Origin: DATCMA01 sp036563645
GTDB taxonomy: Bacteria > Actinomycetota > Actinomycetes > Mycobacteriales > Micromonosporaceae
DNA: 34,556 nt
Assembly (NCBI GenBank): GCA_036563645.1
Contig: DATCMA010000057.1
Coordinates: forward strand, 1-34,556
Reading direction: 5' to 3'
Shown: positions 23,590 through 32,448 of the stretch, piece by piece
Layout: each line of letters opens with the position of its first letter
How positions within the stretch are numbered: position 1 is the stretch's first letter
Program-made: the position numbers and the translations under genes
The notes under the pieces: model-generated
Told to the model about the DNA's origin: nothing
The model's input: the letters and a program-made list of their open reading frames with translations, nothing else
The model's database searches: none

Positions 23590-23942
23590 CGACCGCGACT
23601 GCGCGCGCGAGCCGACCGCAGCCGCCGGAGGCGCTTGACGAGCACCGGATCGGCGGCGAGCGCCGCGGGGTTGTCGAGCAACTTGTTGAGGAGCTGGTAG
23701 TAGCGCGTCGCGGAGAGGCCGAACTGGTCGCGGATGGCTTGTTCCTTAGCGCCGGCGTACCGCCACCATTGCCGTTCGAAGGCGAGGATGCGCTGCTCCC
23801 GGTCGGTGAGCGGGGCGTAGCCCGGCCCGTCCGCCAGGACGTCGTCTCCCGTGGAGCCATCCGCGTCGCGCGGCGCCGCGGCGGCCGACTCGGAGTCAGG
23901 CGGACCGGCGTCGACCAGAGCGTCGAGGGCGGAGGGCTCCAT
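23586..23942 (-). CDS. DUF3263 family protein
   Basis: A 118-residue protein of the actinobacterial DUF3263 family, function unknown. The acidic N-terminal 50 residues are low-complexity; the conserved core is PLTDREQRILAFERQWWRYAG then QFGLSATRYYQLLNKLLDNP, ending with the basic LVKRLRRLRSARARSRGR. The core looks like a small helix-turn-helix-type DNA-binding domain, by inference. ATG 23942 is chosen because GAGGTG lies just upstream; a TTG 12 bases earlier is the alternative. A palindrome, GCACATATGTGC, lies 16 bases before the start and may be its operator. Confidence 0.88.
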   Translation of the reverse strand: MEPSALDALVDAGPPDSESAAAAPRDADGSTGDDVLADGPGYAPLTDREQRILAFERQWWRYAGAKEQAIRDQFGLSATRYYQLLNKLLDNPAALAADPVLVKRLRRLRSARARSRGR

Positions 23943-23957
23943 GATGCACCTCAATTA

Positions 23958-23969
23958 GCACATATGTGC
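23958..23969. promoter_or_regulatory. Perfect palindrome before the DUF3263 gene
   Basis: GCACATATGTGC is a perfect 12-base palindrome 16 bases upstream of the ATG. It resembles the central part of an actinobacterial LexA box (GAAC-N4-GTTC) but has GCAC/GTGC arms, so another dimeric regulator is as likely. Confidence 0.35.
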
Positions 23970-24037
23970 GACTATCTCCAGCCTATCGGCTCCCCCGTGT
24001 CCGCGCACGAGCCGCGGCCAGGCGAGGGGCCAGACAG

Positions 24038-24065
24038 CGGGGCCGGGGCAGGCGCCCCGGCCCCG
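24038..24065. terminator. GC-rich hairpin terminator after ABC transporter genes
   Basis: CGGGGCCGGGGC (24038-24049) pairs perfectly with GCCCCGGCCCCG (24054-24065) around the loop AGGC, a 12-base stem 16 bases beyond the permease stop on the minus strand. Confidence 0.65.
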
Positions 24066-24080
24066 GTGCCCACGGTATCG

Positions 24081-25103
24081 TCAGGTCACGTCCCGACGGC
24101 GCATCAGCCACAACGCCGCGCCGAGCGTGATCAACACCACCGCGGCCATCAGCACGCCGGCCTGCTGCCAGACAATCTCCAGCCGGGCTGGCTCACACGT
24201 CCCCGTGACCGTCTGGGTGCAGCTTGTCCAGTTTTCCAGCGTGACCTTCTTGTTCAGCCAGGCCAGCACGTACGTCGAGACCAGCCACTTCTCCGCGAAC
24301 TCGACCTGGGCGATCGCCAGCGCGATACTCAGCCCGACTTGCCCGACCAGCAGGGCCGCGATGACGCCGCCCAGGGCGAGCGCGGTGTTGCGGCCAAGCG
24401 CGGCGAGCGCGAAGCCCACGACACCCGCCGCGAGGACGATGACGACCCCACGCAGCCCGGTCAACAGCAGCGACCGCCACACACCGGCGGTCACGCCCTC
24501 GGTGCTGCCTCGCGTCATGGCGATGAGCCAGAACGTGCCGAACCACGCCAGACCGGTGAGCACCGAGGCACCGACCAGCCCTGTCACCAGCGCGCCGAGC
24601 TTCGCCAGCAGCACCTGGATCCGCTGAGGACGCCACAGCAGCAGGTTGGTCATGCCGCCGGAGCTCCACTCCGCGCCGACGAAGGACGCGCCGACGATGA
24701 AGGCGACCATCGCGAGGATGAGTGCCCACCCGATGATGGCCTGTGGAAAGTCCGTACGGAATTCAAAGGTCTCCGGCAGATACCACTCGGGCCTGAAGTC
24801 CTCGCGCTTTGGCGGCTCGATGGACGAGCAGTCCGGGGGGAATCGGTCTTTGCCGTCGCTTGGGGTTCCGGCCCGCTGCGCTTCCTCGCAGAGCCGCCGC
24901 TCGTACTGCGTGTACTCCAGCTGCTCCTGGTAGACCTGCTCAGCCTCCCGCTCGGCCGCGGCGATGTGCGCCGGACCAATCTTCTGGTTGGAGAAGAACG
25001 TGCCCACCGCGACCGCCGCCAGCACGAGGAGGCCGAGGAGCCCCATGTACGTGGTGACGCGCCGCTTCGACAACCGCCGGAGTTCAGCCTTGTACAGGCT
25101 CAT
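24081..25103 (-). CDS. ABC-2 type transporter permease
   Basis: Membrane subunit of 340 residues. One N-terminal helix (YMGLLGLLVLAAVAVGTFF) is followed by a charged extracytoplasmic domain of about 90 residues (EREAEQVYQEQLEYTQYERR), then about five helices, including FILAMVAFIVGASFVGAEWSSGGMTNLLLWRP, the EWxxG signature of ABC-2 permeases. The last helix ends WLMRRRDVT. Its ATG overlaps the ATPase stop (ATGA, 25100-25103), so the two form one exporter. The substrate is unknown: peptide antibiotic or drug export is typical, but it lies outside the probable cluster. Confidence 0.9.
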   Translation of the reverse strand: MSLYKAELRRLSKRRVTTYMGLLGLLVLAAVAVGTFFSNQKIGPAHIAAAEREAEQVYQEQLEYTQYERRLCEEAQRAGTPSDGKDRFPPDCSSIEPPKREDFRPEWYLPETFEFRTDFPQAIIGWALILAMVAFIVGASFVGAEWSSGGMTNLLLWRPQRIQVLLAKLGALVTGLVGASVLTGLAWFGTFWLIAMTRGSTEGVTAGVWRSLLLTGLRGVVIVLAAGVVGFALAALGRNTALALGGVIAALLVGQVGLSIALAIAQVEFAEKWLVSTYVLAWLNKKVTLENWTSCTQTVTGTCEPARLEIVWQQAGVLMAAVVLITLGAALWLMRRRDVT

Positions 25104-26116
25104 GCGCCCCGCCCTCCCGTGCCTGACGTCGTGCTGACGGCCACCGACTGTGCACTCTGACTCGCCTGACCGGGGATCGACGCGGTCTCGGTCAGCTCCA
25201 GGAACACGCTCTCGAGATCAGCGGTGACGGGCGTGAGTTCGCTGACGTAGAGATTCCGCGCCGCGAGCGTCCGCGTCACCCACGCCGGCTTCTCCGCCGA
25301 CTCGACCATGAGGTGATCGGTGTGGACGGTGACCCGCGCGCCGGCCTGGGTCAGGACCTCGGCGGCGACGGGCAGATCGGTGACGGCCTCCAGCCGTACT
25401 CGCAGCCCACTCCCCGAGTGCCGCGCGAGCACCTCGGCCACCGGGCCGGCGGCGACCCGACGCCCCTTCGAAATGATCGTTACCGAATCGCAGATGAGCT
25501 GGATCTCGGCGAGGATGTGGCTGGAGAGGACCACGGTCATTCCCGAGTCGGCGAGATTGCGCAGCAGGGTGCGCATCTCCCGGATGCCAGCGGGGTCGAG
25601 ACCGTTGGCCGGCTCATCCAAGATCAACAGTTGGGGTTCTTTGAGCAGCGCCGAGGCCACCGCGAGTCGCTGCTTCATGCCGAGCGAGTACGACTTGACC
25701 CGATCCCGAGCCCGCTCCGCGAGGCCGACGAGGTCGAGGACCTCCCCCACGCGCCGCTGCGGCACCCCACCAGCTTCGGCCAGCAAGGAGAGCGTGTCGT
25801 ACGCCGTGAAGTGCGGGAAGAACTGCGGGCTCTCCACAATGGCCCCGATCCGCCCGATCACTCGGGGAAGGGCAGCCGGCACCTCCTCACCGAAGATCGC
25901 CATCCGCCCGCCGTTGGCCCGAATCAGACCGAGCAGCGTCCGCAGTGTCGTCGTCTTACCGGAGCCGTTAGGGCCAAGAAAGCCGTGGACCTCGCCCTCC
26001 TCGACCACCATGTCGAAGCCGTCGAGGGCTCGCCGTACCCCGTGTCGACGACTTCGATACGTCTTCTCCAGACCCTGGATTTCCAGCACCGGCGCCACGC
26101 CTTGGCCCCCAATCAT
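25100..26116 (-). CDS. ABC transporter ATP-binding protein
   Basis: A 338-residue ATPase subunit: Walker A GPNGSGKT (48-55), signature YSLGMKQRLAVA (143-154), Walker B LLILDEPANGLDPAG (163-177) and His200 in SSHILAE. The C-terminal 100 residues carry a regulatory extension common in bacitracin/daunorubicin-type exporters. It partners the permease that follows with a 4-base overlap. ATG 26116 has no clear ribosome site; GTG 26098 in frame is an alternative. Confidence 0.93.
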   Translation of the reverse strand: MIGGQGVAPVLEIQGLEKTYRSRRHGVRRALDGFDMVVEEGEVHGFLGPNGSGKTTTLRTLLGLIRANGGRMAIFGEEVPAALPRVIGRIGAIVESPQFFPHFTAYDTLSLLAEAGGVPQRRVGEVLDLVGLAERARDRVKSYSLGMKQRLAVASALLKEPQLLILDEPANGLDPAGIREMRTLLRNLADSGMTVVLSSHILAEIQLICDSVTIISKGRRVAAGPVAEVLARHSGSGLRVRLEAVTDLPVAAEVLTQAGARVTVHTDHLMVESAEKPAWVTRTLAARNLYVSELTPVTADLESVFLELTETASIPGQASQSAQSVAVSTTSGTGGRGA

Positions 26117-26213
26117 TGATGCGAACGTGTGCCACCGACACGCTAAGCCCTGACGGGAGCAACAAGGGCCGTGTTTGCCCCGGAAAAGTCCCGGATTGAC
26201 CCCTGATCGCTGC

Positions 26214-26257
26214 CCTGATCCCGATTGGGGATAACCCGGAAGATTGACGGGATCAGG
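26214..26257. terminator. Inverted repeat at the end of the DeoR gene
   Basis: CCTGATCCCG (26214-26223) and CGGGATCAGG (26248-26257) are perfect 10-base complements with a 24-base loop, overlapping the DeoR stop codon. The position fits a terminator for the leftward gene; the long loop makes this only moderately sure. Confidence 0.45.
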
Positions 26258-27035
26258 CGGTGATGACGTTCAGTCCGGCGGCGCGGAACGCCTCCACCAT
26301 GGCCGGGTCGGCCCCCGAGTCGGTCACGAGGGTTTCCACCCGCTCGATGGGGCAGATCCGGGCGAAGGCGTGCTTCCCCAACTTCGACGAGTCAGCGATG
26401 ATCACGACTCGTCGCGCCCGCGCGGCCATCAGCGCGTTCATCGCCGCCTCGCCCTCGTGGTGCGCCGCGGCGCCGAGCTGTGGGTCGATCGCGTCGACGC
26501 CGAGCAGGGCGAGGTCGAGGGTCACTTCGCGCAGCAGGGCCGCCCCGAGGGGACCGACCAGTTCGAACGACTGCGGTCGCACGACGCCCCCAGCCACAAC
26601 GATCTTCATCCGAGACCGGACGAGCAGTTCGTTGGCGATGTTGAGGGCGTTGGTGACGACGGTGAGTTGTCCCTCGGCGGTGGTGTTGAGGTCGGCCCGC
26701 ACGGCCAACGCGCGCGCCACCTCGGTCGTGGTCGTCCCGCCGTTGAGCCCGACGACCATGCCGGGGGACACCAGTCCCGCCGCGGCGGCGCCGATGCGCT
26801 GCTTCTCCGCCGAGTTCTTAGCGATCTTGTAGCGAAGCGGCAGGTCGTACGACACGCCGTTGGCGACCGCCCCGCCCCGCGTCCGCGTGATCATCTGCTG
26901 CTGCGCGAGCTGTTCGAAGTCGCGGCGGATCGTAGCCTGGGAGACGCCGAGCCGGTTCGCCGCGTCCTCGACCGTGATCCGGCCGTGTTCCGCGAGCAGC
27001 TCCAGCAACGCGTTCCAGCGAGCGTACCGATCCAC
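26253..27035 (-). CDS. DeoR-family transcriptional regulator
   Basis: A 260-residue sugar-phosphate-responsive repressor. The N-terminal helix-turn-helix is GRITVEDAANRLGVSQATIRRDFEQL; the sensor domain has VVGLNGGTTTTEVARAL, VVTNALNIANELL and VIIADSSKLGKHAFARI, as in AgaR/GlpR-type proteins. GTG 27035 is chosen (GGAGGCGGA upstream); a 32-residue extension is possible but unlike the family. It is divergent from nagA, so amino-sugar control is inferred, with repeats in the shared gap as candidate sites. Confidence 0.92.
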   Translation of the reverse strand: MDRYARWNALLELLAEHGRITVEDAANRLGVSQATIRRDFEQLAQQQMITRTRGGAVANGVSYDLPLRYKIAKNSAEKQRIGAAAAGLVSPGMVVGLNGGTTTTEVARALAVRADLNTTAEGQLTVVTNALNIANELLVRSRMKIVVAGGVVRPQSFELVGPLGAALLREVTLDLALLGVDAIDPQLGAAAHHEGEAAMNALMAARARRVVIIADSSKLGKHAFARICPIERVETLVTDSGADPAMVEAFRAAGLNVITA

Positions 27036-27274
27036 TCCGCCTCCATGCGCAGACGTGGCGACGAGGGGCACCAGTGCGCGAAACACGCGCGGCTGTGCGC
27101 GCACATGCTCGTTAACCGCACTGCGTGCCACAATTTCCCCACTTTACGCAGTCCTTTGCGCGAAACTGACGTCGATCACGCGAGAATGCGCAGACATCTC
27201 CTCATCCCGGTTCGGTCCCCCTGTCCCTCGGCCGGCCCCACGCCGGCCCCGCGTCCACACCCGGTAGGCGCCCT
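27036..27274. promoter_or_regulatory. Divergent DeoR/nagA control region
   Basis: This 239-base gap contains two copies of TGCGCGAAAC (27075-27084 and 27157-27166) on the plus strand, which could be DeoR-family operator half-sites. No clear promoter elements are seen. Confidence 0.3.
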
Positions 27275-28408
27275 ATGAAGATCGGCGGCCGTGTGGTCAC
27301 TCCGCAGGGAATTCGCGAGCCGGGTTACCTGGAGATCGACGGCGACGCGATCGTCGCGGTCGGGGACGGATCAGCCGGGGAGCGCGTCCCGCCGGGGCAC
27401 TGGCTCGTCCCCGGGTTCGTCGACATCCACACCCACGGCGGCGGGGGACACACCTTCACCACCGGTGACCCCGACGCCGCCCGGCACGCCGCCGCCTTCC
27501 ACCTCGCACACGGCACCACCACCCTCGTGGCCAGCCTGGTGAGCGGGCCGTTCGCGCTGCTGCGGCACGCCGCCACCGCCCTCGCTCCCCTGGTGCGCGA
27601 GGGAGTCCTCGCCGGGATCCACCTCGAAGGCCCCTACCTGTCGCCCGTGCGGTGCGGCGCCCACAACCCCGCCTACCTGCGCGATCCGTCGCTGGCGGAG
27701 TTGCGGACGCTCATCGAGCTCAGCGACGGCGCGATCCGCATGGTGACCCTCGCGCCGGAACGCCCCGGCGCCCTGGAGGCCATTCACGTCCTCGCCACGC
27801 GCGGGGTGGTCGCCGCCATCGGACACACCGACGCGACGTACGAACAGACCCTCGCCGCCATCGCCGCCGGGGCGCGCGTCGGCACCCACGTCTTCAACGG
27901 CATGCGCCCACCCCACCACCGGGACCCCGGCCCGGTCTACGCGCTGCTCGGGGCGCGCACCGTGATCTGCGAGTTCATCGCGGACGGGGTCCACCTCCAC
28001 CCCGGCACCCTCGCCTTCGCCACCGCGGTCACCGGCCCCGACCGCGCCGCCCTCGTCACGGACGCGATCGCGGCGGCCGGCATGCCGGATGGGGAGTACG
28101 AGCTCGGCGGGCAGGCTGTCACCGTCACCGGCGGCGTGCCGCGGCTCGCCCGGGACGGCGCGATCGCCGGAAGCACGCTCACCATGGACGCCGCGCTGCG
28201 CGCCGCGGTCGCGGCCGGGGTGCCGATGGCCGACGCGTGCCGGATGGCCGCCACCACCCCCGCGCGCGCGATCGGGCTGGGCGGCAGGGTCGGCGCGCTC
28301 GCCCCCGGATACCGCGCCGACGTCGTCCACCTCGACGAGGAGCTGCGCGTCGTGCGGGTCATGCGGGCCGGGGTCTGGGTGGCCGACGGCGCTCCGACTC
28401 ACCGGTGA
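27275..28408 (+). CDS. nagA: N-acetylglucosamine-6-phosphate deacetylase
   Basis: Amidohydrolase-fold enzyme of 377 residues that removes acetate from GlcNAc-6-phosphate in amino-sugar use and wall recycling. Metal and substrate motifs are present: DIHTHGGGG (His52, His54), HLEGPYLS (Glu118), IGHTDATYEQ (His184), THVFNGMRPPHHRDPG (His205) and the catalytic Asp263 in VTDAIAAAG. ATG 27275 has only a weak ribosome site (GGTAGG). It is divergent from the DeoR gene and overlaps the convergent permease gene by 10 bases at its end. No nagB or PTS gene is visible beside it. Confidence 0.95.
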   Translation: MKIGGRVVTPQGIREPGYLEIDGDAIVAVGDGSAGERVPPGHWLVPGFVDIHTHGGGGHTFTTGDPDAARHAAAFHLAHGTTTLVASLVSGPFALLRHAATALAPLVREGVLAGIHLEGPYLSPVRCGAHNPAYLRDPSLAELRTLIELSDGAIRMVTLAPERPGALEAIHVLATRGVVAAIGHTDATYEQTLAAIAAGARVGTHVFNGMRPPHHRDPGPVYALLGARTVICEFIADGVHLHPGTLAFATAVTGPDRAALVTDAIAAAGMPDGEYELGGQAVTVTGGVPRLARDGAIAGSTLTMDAALRAAVAAGVPMADACRMAATTPARAIGLGGRVGALAPGYRADVVHLDEELRVVRVMRAGVWVADGAPTHR

Positions 28409-29661
28409 CGCCGGAAGGCCCGGTGCCGGACGGCGAAGCTCACCGCGCCGACGGCGAGGACCGCGAGCCCCGGCAGCACGCTACTCGCCGGCAGCGTCAC
28501 GGCCAGGGCCACGGAGCCGATCAGGCCGCCGACGGCCATCCCCCGCACCGGGAGACGCCGCCCGGGGTCCCGGCCGAGGGTCAGCGCGGCGCCGTTCGTG
28601 ATCGCGAAGTAGACGAGCATGGTGAAGCTGGCGAAGCCGATCTCCTGCCGCACGTCACCCAGCGCCACCAGGGTGATCACGACCGCGGCGACGGTCAGCT
28701 CCGCCCGGTACGGCACCCGGCGGCGCGGGTGCACCGCCGCGAGCGCGCGGGGAAGATCTCCCCGGCGGGCCATGGCGAGCGTCGTCCGCCCGACCCCGGC
28801 GAGCAGCGCCAGCAGGACACCCACCACCGAGACCGCCGCCCCCACCCGGACGAGCACCCCGAGTCCCGGCAGCCCTGCCTCGTCCACCACCGCGGCCAAG
28901 GGGGCGGTGGCCGAGGCGAGCCGACGTGGGCCGAGGACGCCCAGCGCGACCGCCGCCACGAGCAGGTAGACCACCACGACGATGCCGAGCGCGAGCGGCG
29001 CGCCCCGCGGGATCGTGCGCGCGGGCTCCCGCACCTCCTCGCCGAGCGTGGCGATCCGCGTGAGTCCGACAAAACTGAAGAAGACCAAACCGGCGGCGGT
29101 GACCACACCGGCGGGGTGAGCGCCCGCGGTGTCCCCCAGTCGGGACCACGCGAACCCACCCGCGGCGCATCCCACCGTGGCCACCACGGCCAGCACCGCG
29201 AGGGTGAGGGCGACGAGCCACCGGGTCGTCCGCGCGGTGCGGTGGACACCGCGCAGGTTGACACCCACCAGGGCGAGCACGACGAGGATCGCGACCAGCC
29301 GGAGGTGGTCGGGCCACAGATACGCCCCCACCGTGAGCGCCAGCGCCGCGCAGCTCGCGGTCTGGCCGACCACGAACCCCCAGCCGGCGAGGAAGCCGGC
29401 GAAGGCGTCAAGGTGCTGTCGACCGTAGACGTAGGTACCGCCGGACTCGGGGTAGCGGACCGCGAGCCGTGACGAACTCACCGCGGTGCAGAAGGCGATG
29501 ATCCCCGCGATCACGATCGCGGCCAGCAGCCCAGGGCCACCGGCGGCCGCGGCGGCGGGGGCGACGACGACAAAGACGCCCGTGCCGAGCATCGCCCCCA
29601 GGTTGACGGCCACCACGTCGGCGCGGTTGAGCGCGCGTGCGAGCGGCGGCACGTCCGACAT
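28399..29661 (-). CDS. APC-family amino acid permease
   Basis: A 420-residue, roughly 12-helix transporter. It begins LNRADVVAVNLGAMLGTGVFVVV, the APC helix-1 signature with the unwound GxG region, followed by AVSSSRLAVRYPESGGTYVYGRQHLDAFAGFLAGW (the classic YPxSGGxYxY block). Probably proton-coupled uptake of an amino acid or amine. The ATG starts 3 bases after the PAP2 stop, so the two genes may share a transcript. It is convergent with nagA, with overlapping ends. Confidence 0.92.
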   Translation of the reverse strand: MSDVPPLARALNRADVVAVNLGAMLGTGVFVVVAPAAAAAGGPGLLAAIVIAGIIAFCTAVSSSRLAVRYPESGGTYVYGRQHLDAFAGFLAGWGFVVGQTASCAALALTVGAYLWPDHLRLVAILVVLALVGVNLRGVHRTARTTRWLVALTLAVLAVVATVGCAAGGFAWSRLGDTAGAHPAGVVTAAGLVFFSFVGLTRIATLGEEVREPARTIPRGAPLALGIVVVVYLLVAAVALGVLGPRRLASATAPLAAVVDEAGLPGLGVLVRVGAAVSVVGVLLALLAGVGRTTLAMARRGDLPRALAAVHPRRRVPYRAELTVAAVVITLVALGDVRQEIGFASFTMLVYFAITNGAALTLGRDPGRRLPVRGMAVGGLIGSVALAVTLPASSVLPGLAVLAVGAVSFAVRHRAFRRHR

Positions 29662-29664
29662 GGC

Positions 29665-30414
29665 CTATCCCAGCCCGGCGGGCCGCTCGATTCCCCCGGG
29701 CAGCGCCGGCAACGGCAGGTCATCCCACGGCACGCGGGCGAGCAGCCGATCGAGGACGATCCCCACGAGCAGACCGGCGACCGAGTCGGTCAACCAGTGG
29801 AAGCCCAGGTAGGTCGTGGTACAGAGGAGCACCACCGGCGGACCGAACCGGATCAACCGGTGCGTGGTCGTGGACAGGTCACGCCGGCCCGTGCGCCGCA
29901 GGAGCGCGCCGAGCAGCACCGCGAGGACGCCGTACCAGACGACGGCGTTCGCGACGTGCCCCGAGGGGTAGGCGTGCCCGCCGATAGGGTCGCTGAACAG
30001 CTCCTCGGGCGCGGCCAGCTCCTCGTTGTGCGGATACCCCCGGTAGAGCAGCAGCTTGATCGGGAGGATGGTGATCCCGGTGATCGCGGTCGCGGCGACG
30101 ACGAGCAGCAACGGCCGAATAGACCGCGCGTGCCAGCCGACCGCGACGGCGAGCGCCCCGGTCACCGGCAGGAGGACGAGACCGCCCTGTCCCAGCAAGT
30201 TGAGGGCGCGGGCCGCCCAGTACGCCGGGGTCGGGCGATGGGCGTCGACCCAGTCGCGCACCGCGACGTCTACGTCGAGCAGCCATCCGCGGGCGAGTGC
30301 CGCGGTCAGCGCGACGAAGCCGACCACGAGCACCCCGTCGAACCACCATCCAGCGGGGCGCACGGGCCGCGGCTGGAGCCGCGTCGCCCGCCGGGTGGTC
30401 ACCGTCTGCTGCAC
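29665..30414 (-). CDS. PAP2-family membrane phosphatase
   Basis: A 249-residue multispan protein with the three phosphatase motifs: KLLLYRGYP (Lys120, Arg125), YPSGH (149-153) and the block TTTYLGFHWLTDSVAG (His206, Asp210). It probably dephosphorylates a lipid phosphate such as undecaprenyl or phosphatidyl species on the outer membrane face. GTG 30414 lies 6 bases after TAGCGT, a -10-like box, so it may be leaderless; GAGGGT next to it could also act as a ribosome site. Confidence 0.92.
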   Translation of the reverse strand: MQQTVTTRRATRLQPRPVRPAGWWFDGVLVVGFVALTAALARGWLLDVDVAVRDWVDAHRPTPAYWAARALNLLGQGGLVLLPVTGALAVAVGWHARSIRPLLLVVAATAITGITILPIKLLLYRGYPHNEELAAPEELFSDPIGGHAYPSGHVANAVVWYGVLAVLLGALLRRTGRRDLSTTTHRLIRFGPPVVLLCTTTYLGFHWLTDSVAGLLVGIVLDRLLARVPWDDLPLPALPGGIERPAGLG

Positions 30415-30464
30415 ACCCTCACGCTACCGTCGCTCGCCGGCCCCAGCCGCCGCGGCGGCGCACC

Positions 30465-30481
30465 AGCCGCCCCCGGCGGCT
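30465..30481. terminator. Short hairpin after the RCK gene
   Basis: AGCCGCC (30465-30471) pairs with GGCGGCT (30475-30481) around CCC, 8 bases beyond the stop at 30489 on the minus strand. A second palindrome, GCCGCCGCGGCGGC, lies at 30446-30459. Confidence 0.4.
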
Positions 30482-30488
30482 GTCCCCG

Positions 30489-32327
30489 TCACTGCGACGA
30501 CTGATCCGTCTCCAGGTCCTCACCCGTCCCGGTGTCGGACGGCACGGACTCCGCCGGCGACGGCTCCGACGACCCGTCCTCCGCAGGCGACGCGGCCTGC
30601 TTGAGCAGCCAGCTCAGCCCGGACCGGCGCGCCACCACCACGATCCGATCCCGGGCGCTGAGTCCCAGCTCAGGTAGCGGGCGCCACATCGGATACGGCT
30701 GACCATCGCGCGCCAACGCGATCACCCGTACGTCCGGGGAGGAGCTGACCACGTCGAGGCGCTGCCCGTCCAACGGGGACCCGGCGCTGACGGTCACCTC
30801 CGCGACGATGAGGACGTGCCGGTCCACCGGGATGGTGGCGATGACGACCCGGCCCATGAGAGCGGCGGCGAAGGCCGGCGCGGCGAGGGCGGAGACGCTG
30901 TGGGAGACGGCGATGTCGAAGGCCTTCTGAATCCGCTCGGCGAAGTCGTTGTCGAACAGGCGCAGCACCACGCGCAGGTTGCGGACCACCATCCGCCCGG
31001 TGAGCGCGGCGTGCAGGTTGGTGACATCGTCAGAGGAGACCACTACGAGGGCCTGGCAGGTCGCCACCGCGGCTTCCCGCAGCGTCTCCTCCTGCGCCCC
31101 ATCCCCGATGACCACGGGGATGCGCAGGCGACGCGCGACTTCGATTCCGGGCGCGTCGGGGTTCTTGTCGACGGCGACCACCTTGACGCCGAGCGCGTGC
31201 AGCTGGTGGACCACTAAGGCACCGACGTTGCCGAGGCCGAGGACGATGACGTGCCCCTCGCGGGTGCCGGCGAGCCGCCCGGCGTTCACGGCGAGTCGCG
31301 CCGTGACGATGCTCTCGACCACCACCGCGGTGATCAGCGGGACGAACGCCAGGCCGGTGATGGTGAGCAGGAGCTGGAGGGCCTGGCCGAGAGGGGTGTA
31401 GTCCTGTTCGACTTCCCCACCGGCGGTGGCGGTGAGCAACGTGACGTAGAGGGCTTCCCACCATCCGTCGAAATCCTCGGCGTACGCCAACCCGAGGCCG
31501 GTGAACACGATGACCAGCAGCACCACGAGCGCGGCGATGACGGTCTTCCGGCTGAAGAAGGAGCGCACCGCGCGCCGCAGGGCGAACGCCCGCATCCGCC
31601 GGCCGCGCAGCCGCAGCCGGCGGGCGGCGCTCCTCGTGCGGGCCTCCACCGCGGATTTCGCCGTCGTGCCGACCGCCCAGGCGAGCACGAGGTCCGCCGC
31701 GGCATCGTCGTCGGGCAGGAGATGGGGATGGTTGGGTTCCCGGATATCGGCCAGCCCGCAGATCACGTGCGTGGGGCGCACCTGGGAACGGCGCGCGACG
31801 TAGAGCGTCCGATTGCCGTAGGAGAAGTAGGTCGGGGCCACTTCGCTCAGGGCCGAGGCGACGAAGGCGGGCGCCGCCATGGACGCGTCGGAGAGCACCT
31901 GACAGTTCGCGAAGAGCAGTTTGACCTTCTCGCCGAGGTCGGCGTCGAACATCCGGATGACGAGGCGGATATCCGGCGCGACCGCCTGCGCGCACAGCGC
32001 GGCGTGAATGTTCAAGACGTCGTCCTGGTGCATGAGGGCCAGGCCGCGTGCGCTCTCTAACCCGGCCGCTTGGAACGTCGTCTCATCAAGCCGGTTAGCC
32101 CGAATGATCCGAATACCCCGGATGGTGCGGATCTCCGGCCCTTCACTGCGCGGGTTCGGTGGAACGATCACCGTCACCCGGGCTGACGCGGCGAGCAGTT
32201 CCTGGACGAGGTAGTAGGCCAGCGAGTCCTGGCCGCACACGACGTAGTGCGGCCGAGGGTCCGCACTGGGGCGCAGCCGAGTGGTGACGACCCGCCGGGC
32301 ACGATACCGCCACGGGTCCGCGGGCAT
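30489..32327 (-). CDS. Two-RCK (TrkA-N) potassium-channel-like protein
   Basis: A 612-residue protein with an unusual order: an N-terminal NAD-binding RCK domain (about 26-220, HYVVCGQDSLAYYLVQELL), two membrane helices (261-282 and about 315-338) around a pore-like loop, then a second RCK domain (HVIVLGLGNVGALVVHQLHALG, 359 on) and an acidic tail. The loop reads TLLTATAGGEVEQDY where K+ channels carry TVGYGD, so K+ selectivity is doubtful. Similar degenerate proteins exist in Streptomyces relatives, by recall. ATG 32327 lies 6 bases after a -10-like TACGAT, suggesting a leaderless start. Tandem GCCCGTCAC repeats (32345, 32363) lie upstream. Confidence 0.88.
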   Translation of the reverse strand: MPADPWRYRARRVVTTRLRPSADPRPHYVVCGQDSLAYYLVQELLAASARVTVIVPPNPRSEGPEIRTIRGIRIIRANRLDETTFQAAGLESARGLALMHQDDVLNIHAALCAQAVAPDIRLVIRMFDADLGEKVKLLFANCQVLSDASMAAPAFVASALSEVAPTYFSYGNRTLYVARRSQVRPTHVICGLADIREPNHPHLLPDDDAAADLVLAWAVGTTAKSAVEARTRSAARRLRLRGRRMRAFALRRAVRSFFSRKTVIAALVVLLVIVFTGLGLAYAEDFDGWWEALYVTLLTATAGGEVEQDYTPLGQALQLLLTITGLAFVPLITAVVVESIVTARLAVNAGRLAGTREGHVIVLGLGNVGALVVHQLHALGVKVVAVDKNPDAPGIEVARRLRIPVVIGDGAQEETLREAAVATCQALVVVSSDDVTNLHAALTGRMVVRNLRVVLRLFDNDFAERIQKAFDIAVSHSVSALAAPAFAAALMGRVVIATIPVDRHVLIVAEVTVSAGSPLDGQRLDVVSSSPDVRVIALARDGQPYPMWRPLPELGLSARDRIVVVARRSGLSWLLKQAASPAEDGSSEPSPAESVPSDTGTGEDLETDQSSQ

Positions 32328-32448
32328 GTCCGGATCGTAATGAAGCCCGTCACTGGCGTGCAGCCCGTCACGAATCGGGATCGCGCCGCCATACTCTCCC
32401 CGCCCGGGGCGCTGCCCACTGGGCCGATGCCCGCTTTAGCGCTGCGGA

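Noticed and set aside
23739..25160. 473-residue rightward frame opposite the ABC permease
   Set aside because: Antisense shadow rich in Gln, Arg and His; the permease on the minus strand has an ATGA link to its ATPase.
27371..28402. 343-residue leftward frame opposite nagA
   Set aside because: Antisense shadow of a high-GC gene; the NagA motifs on the plus strand are complete.
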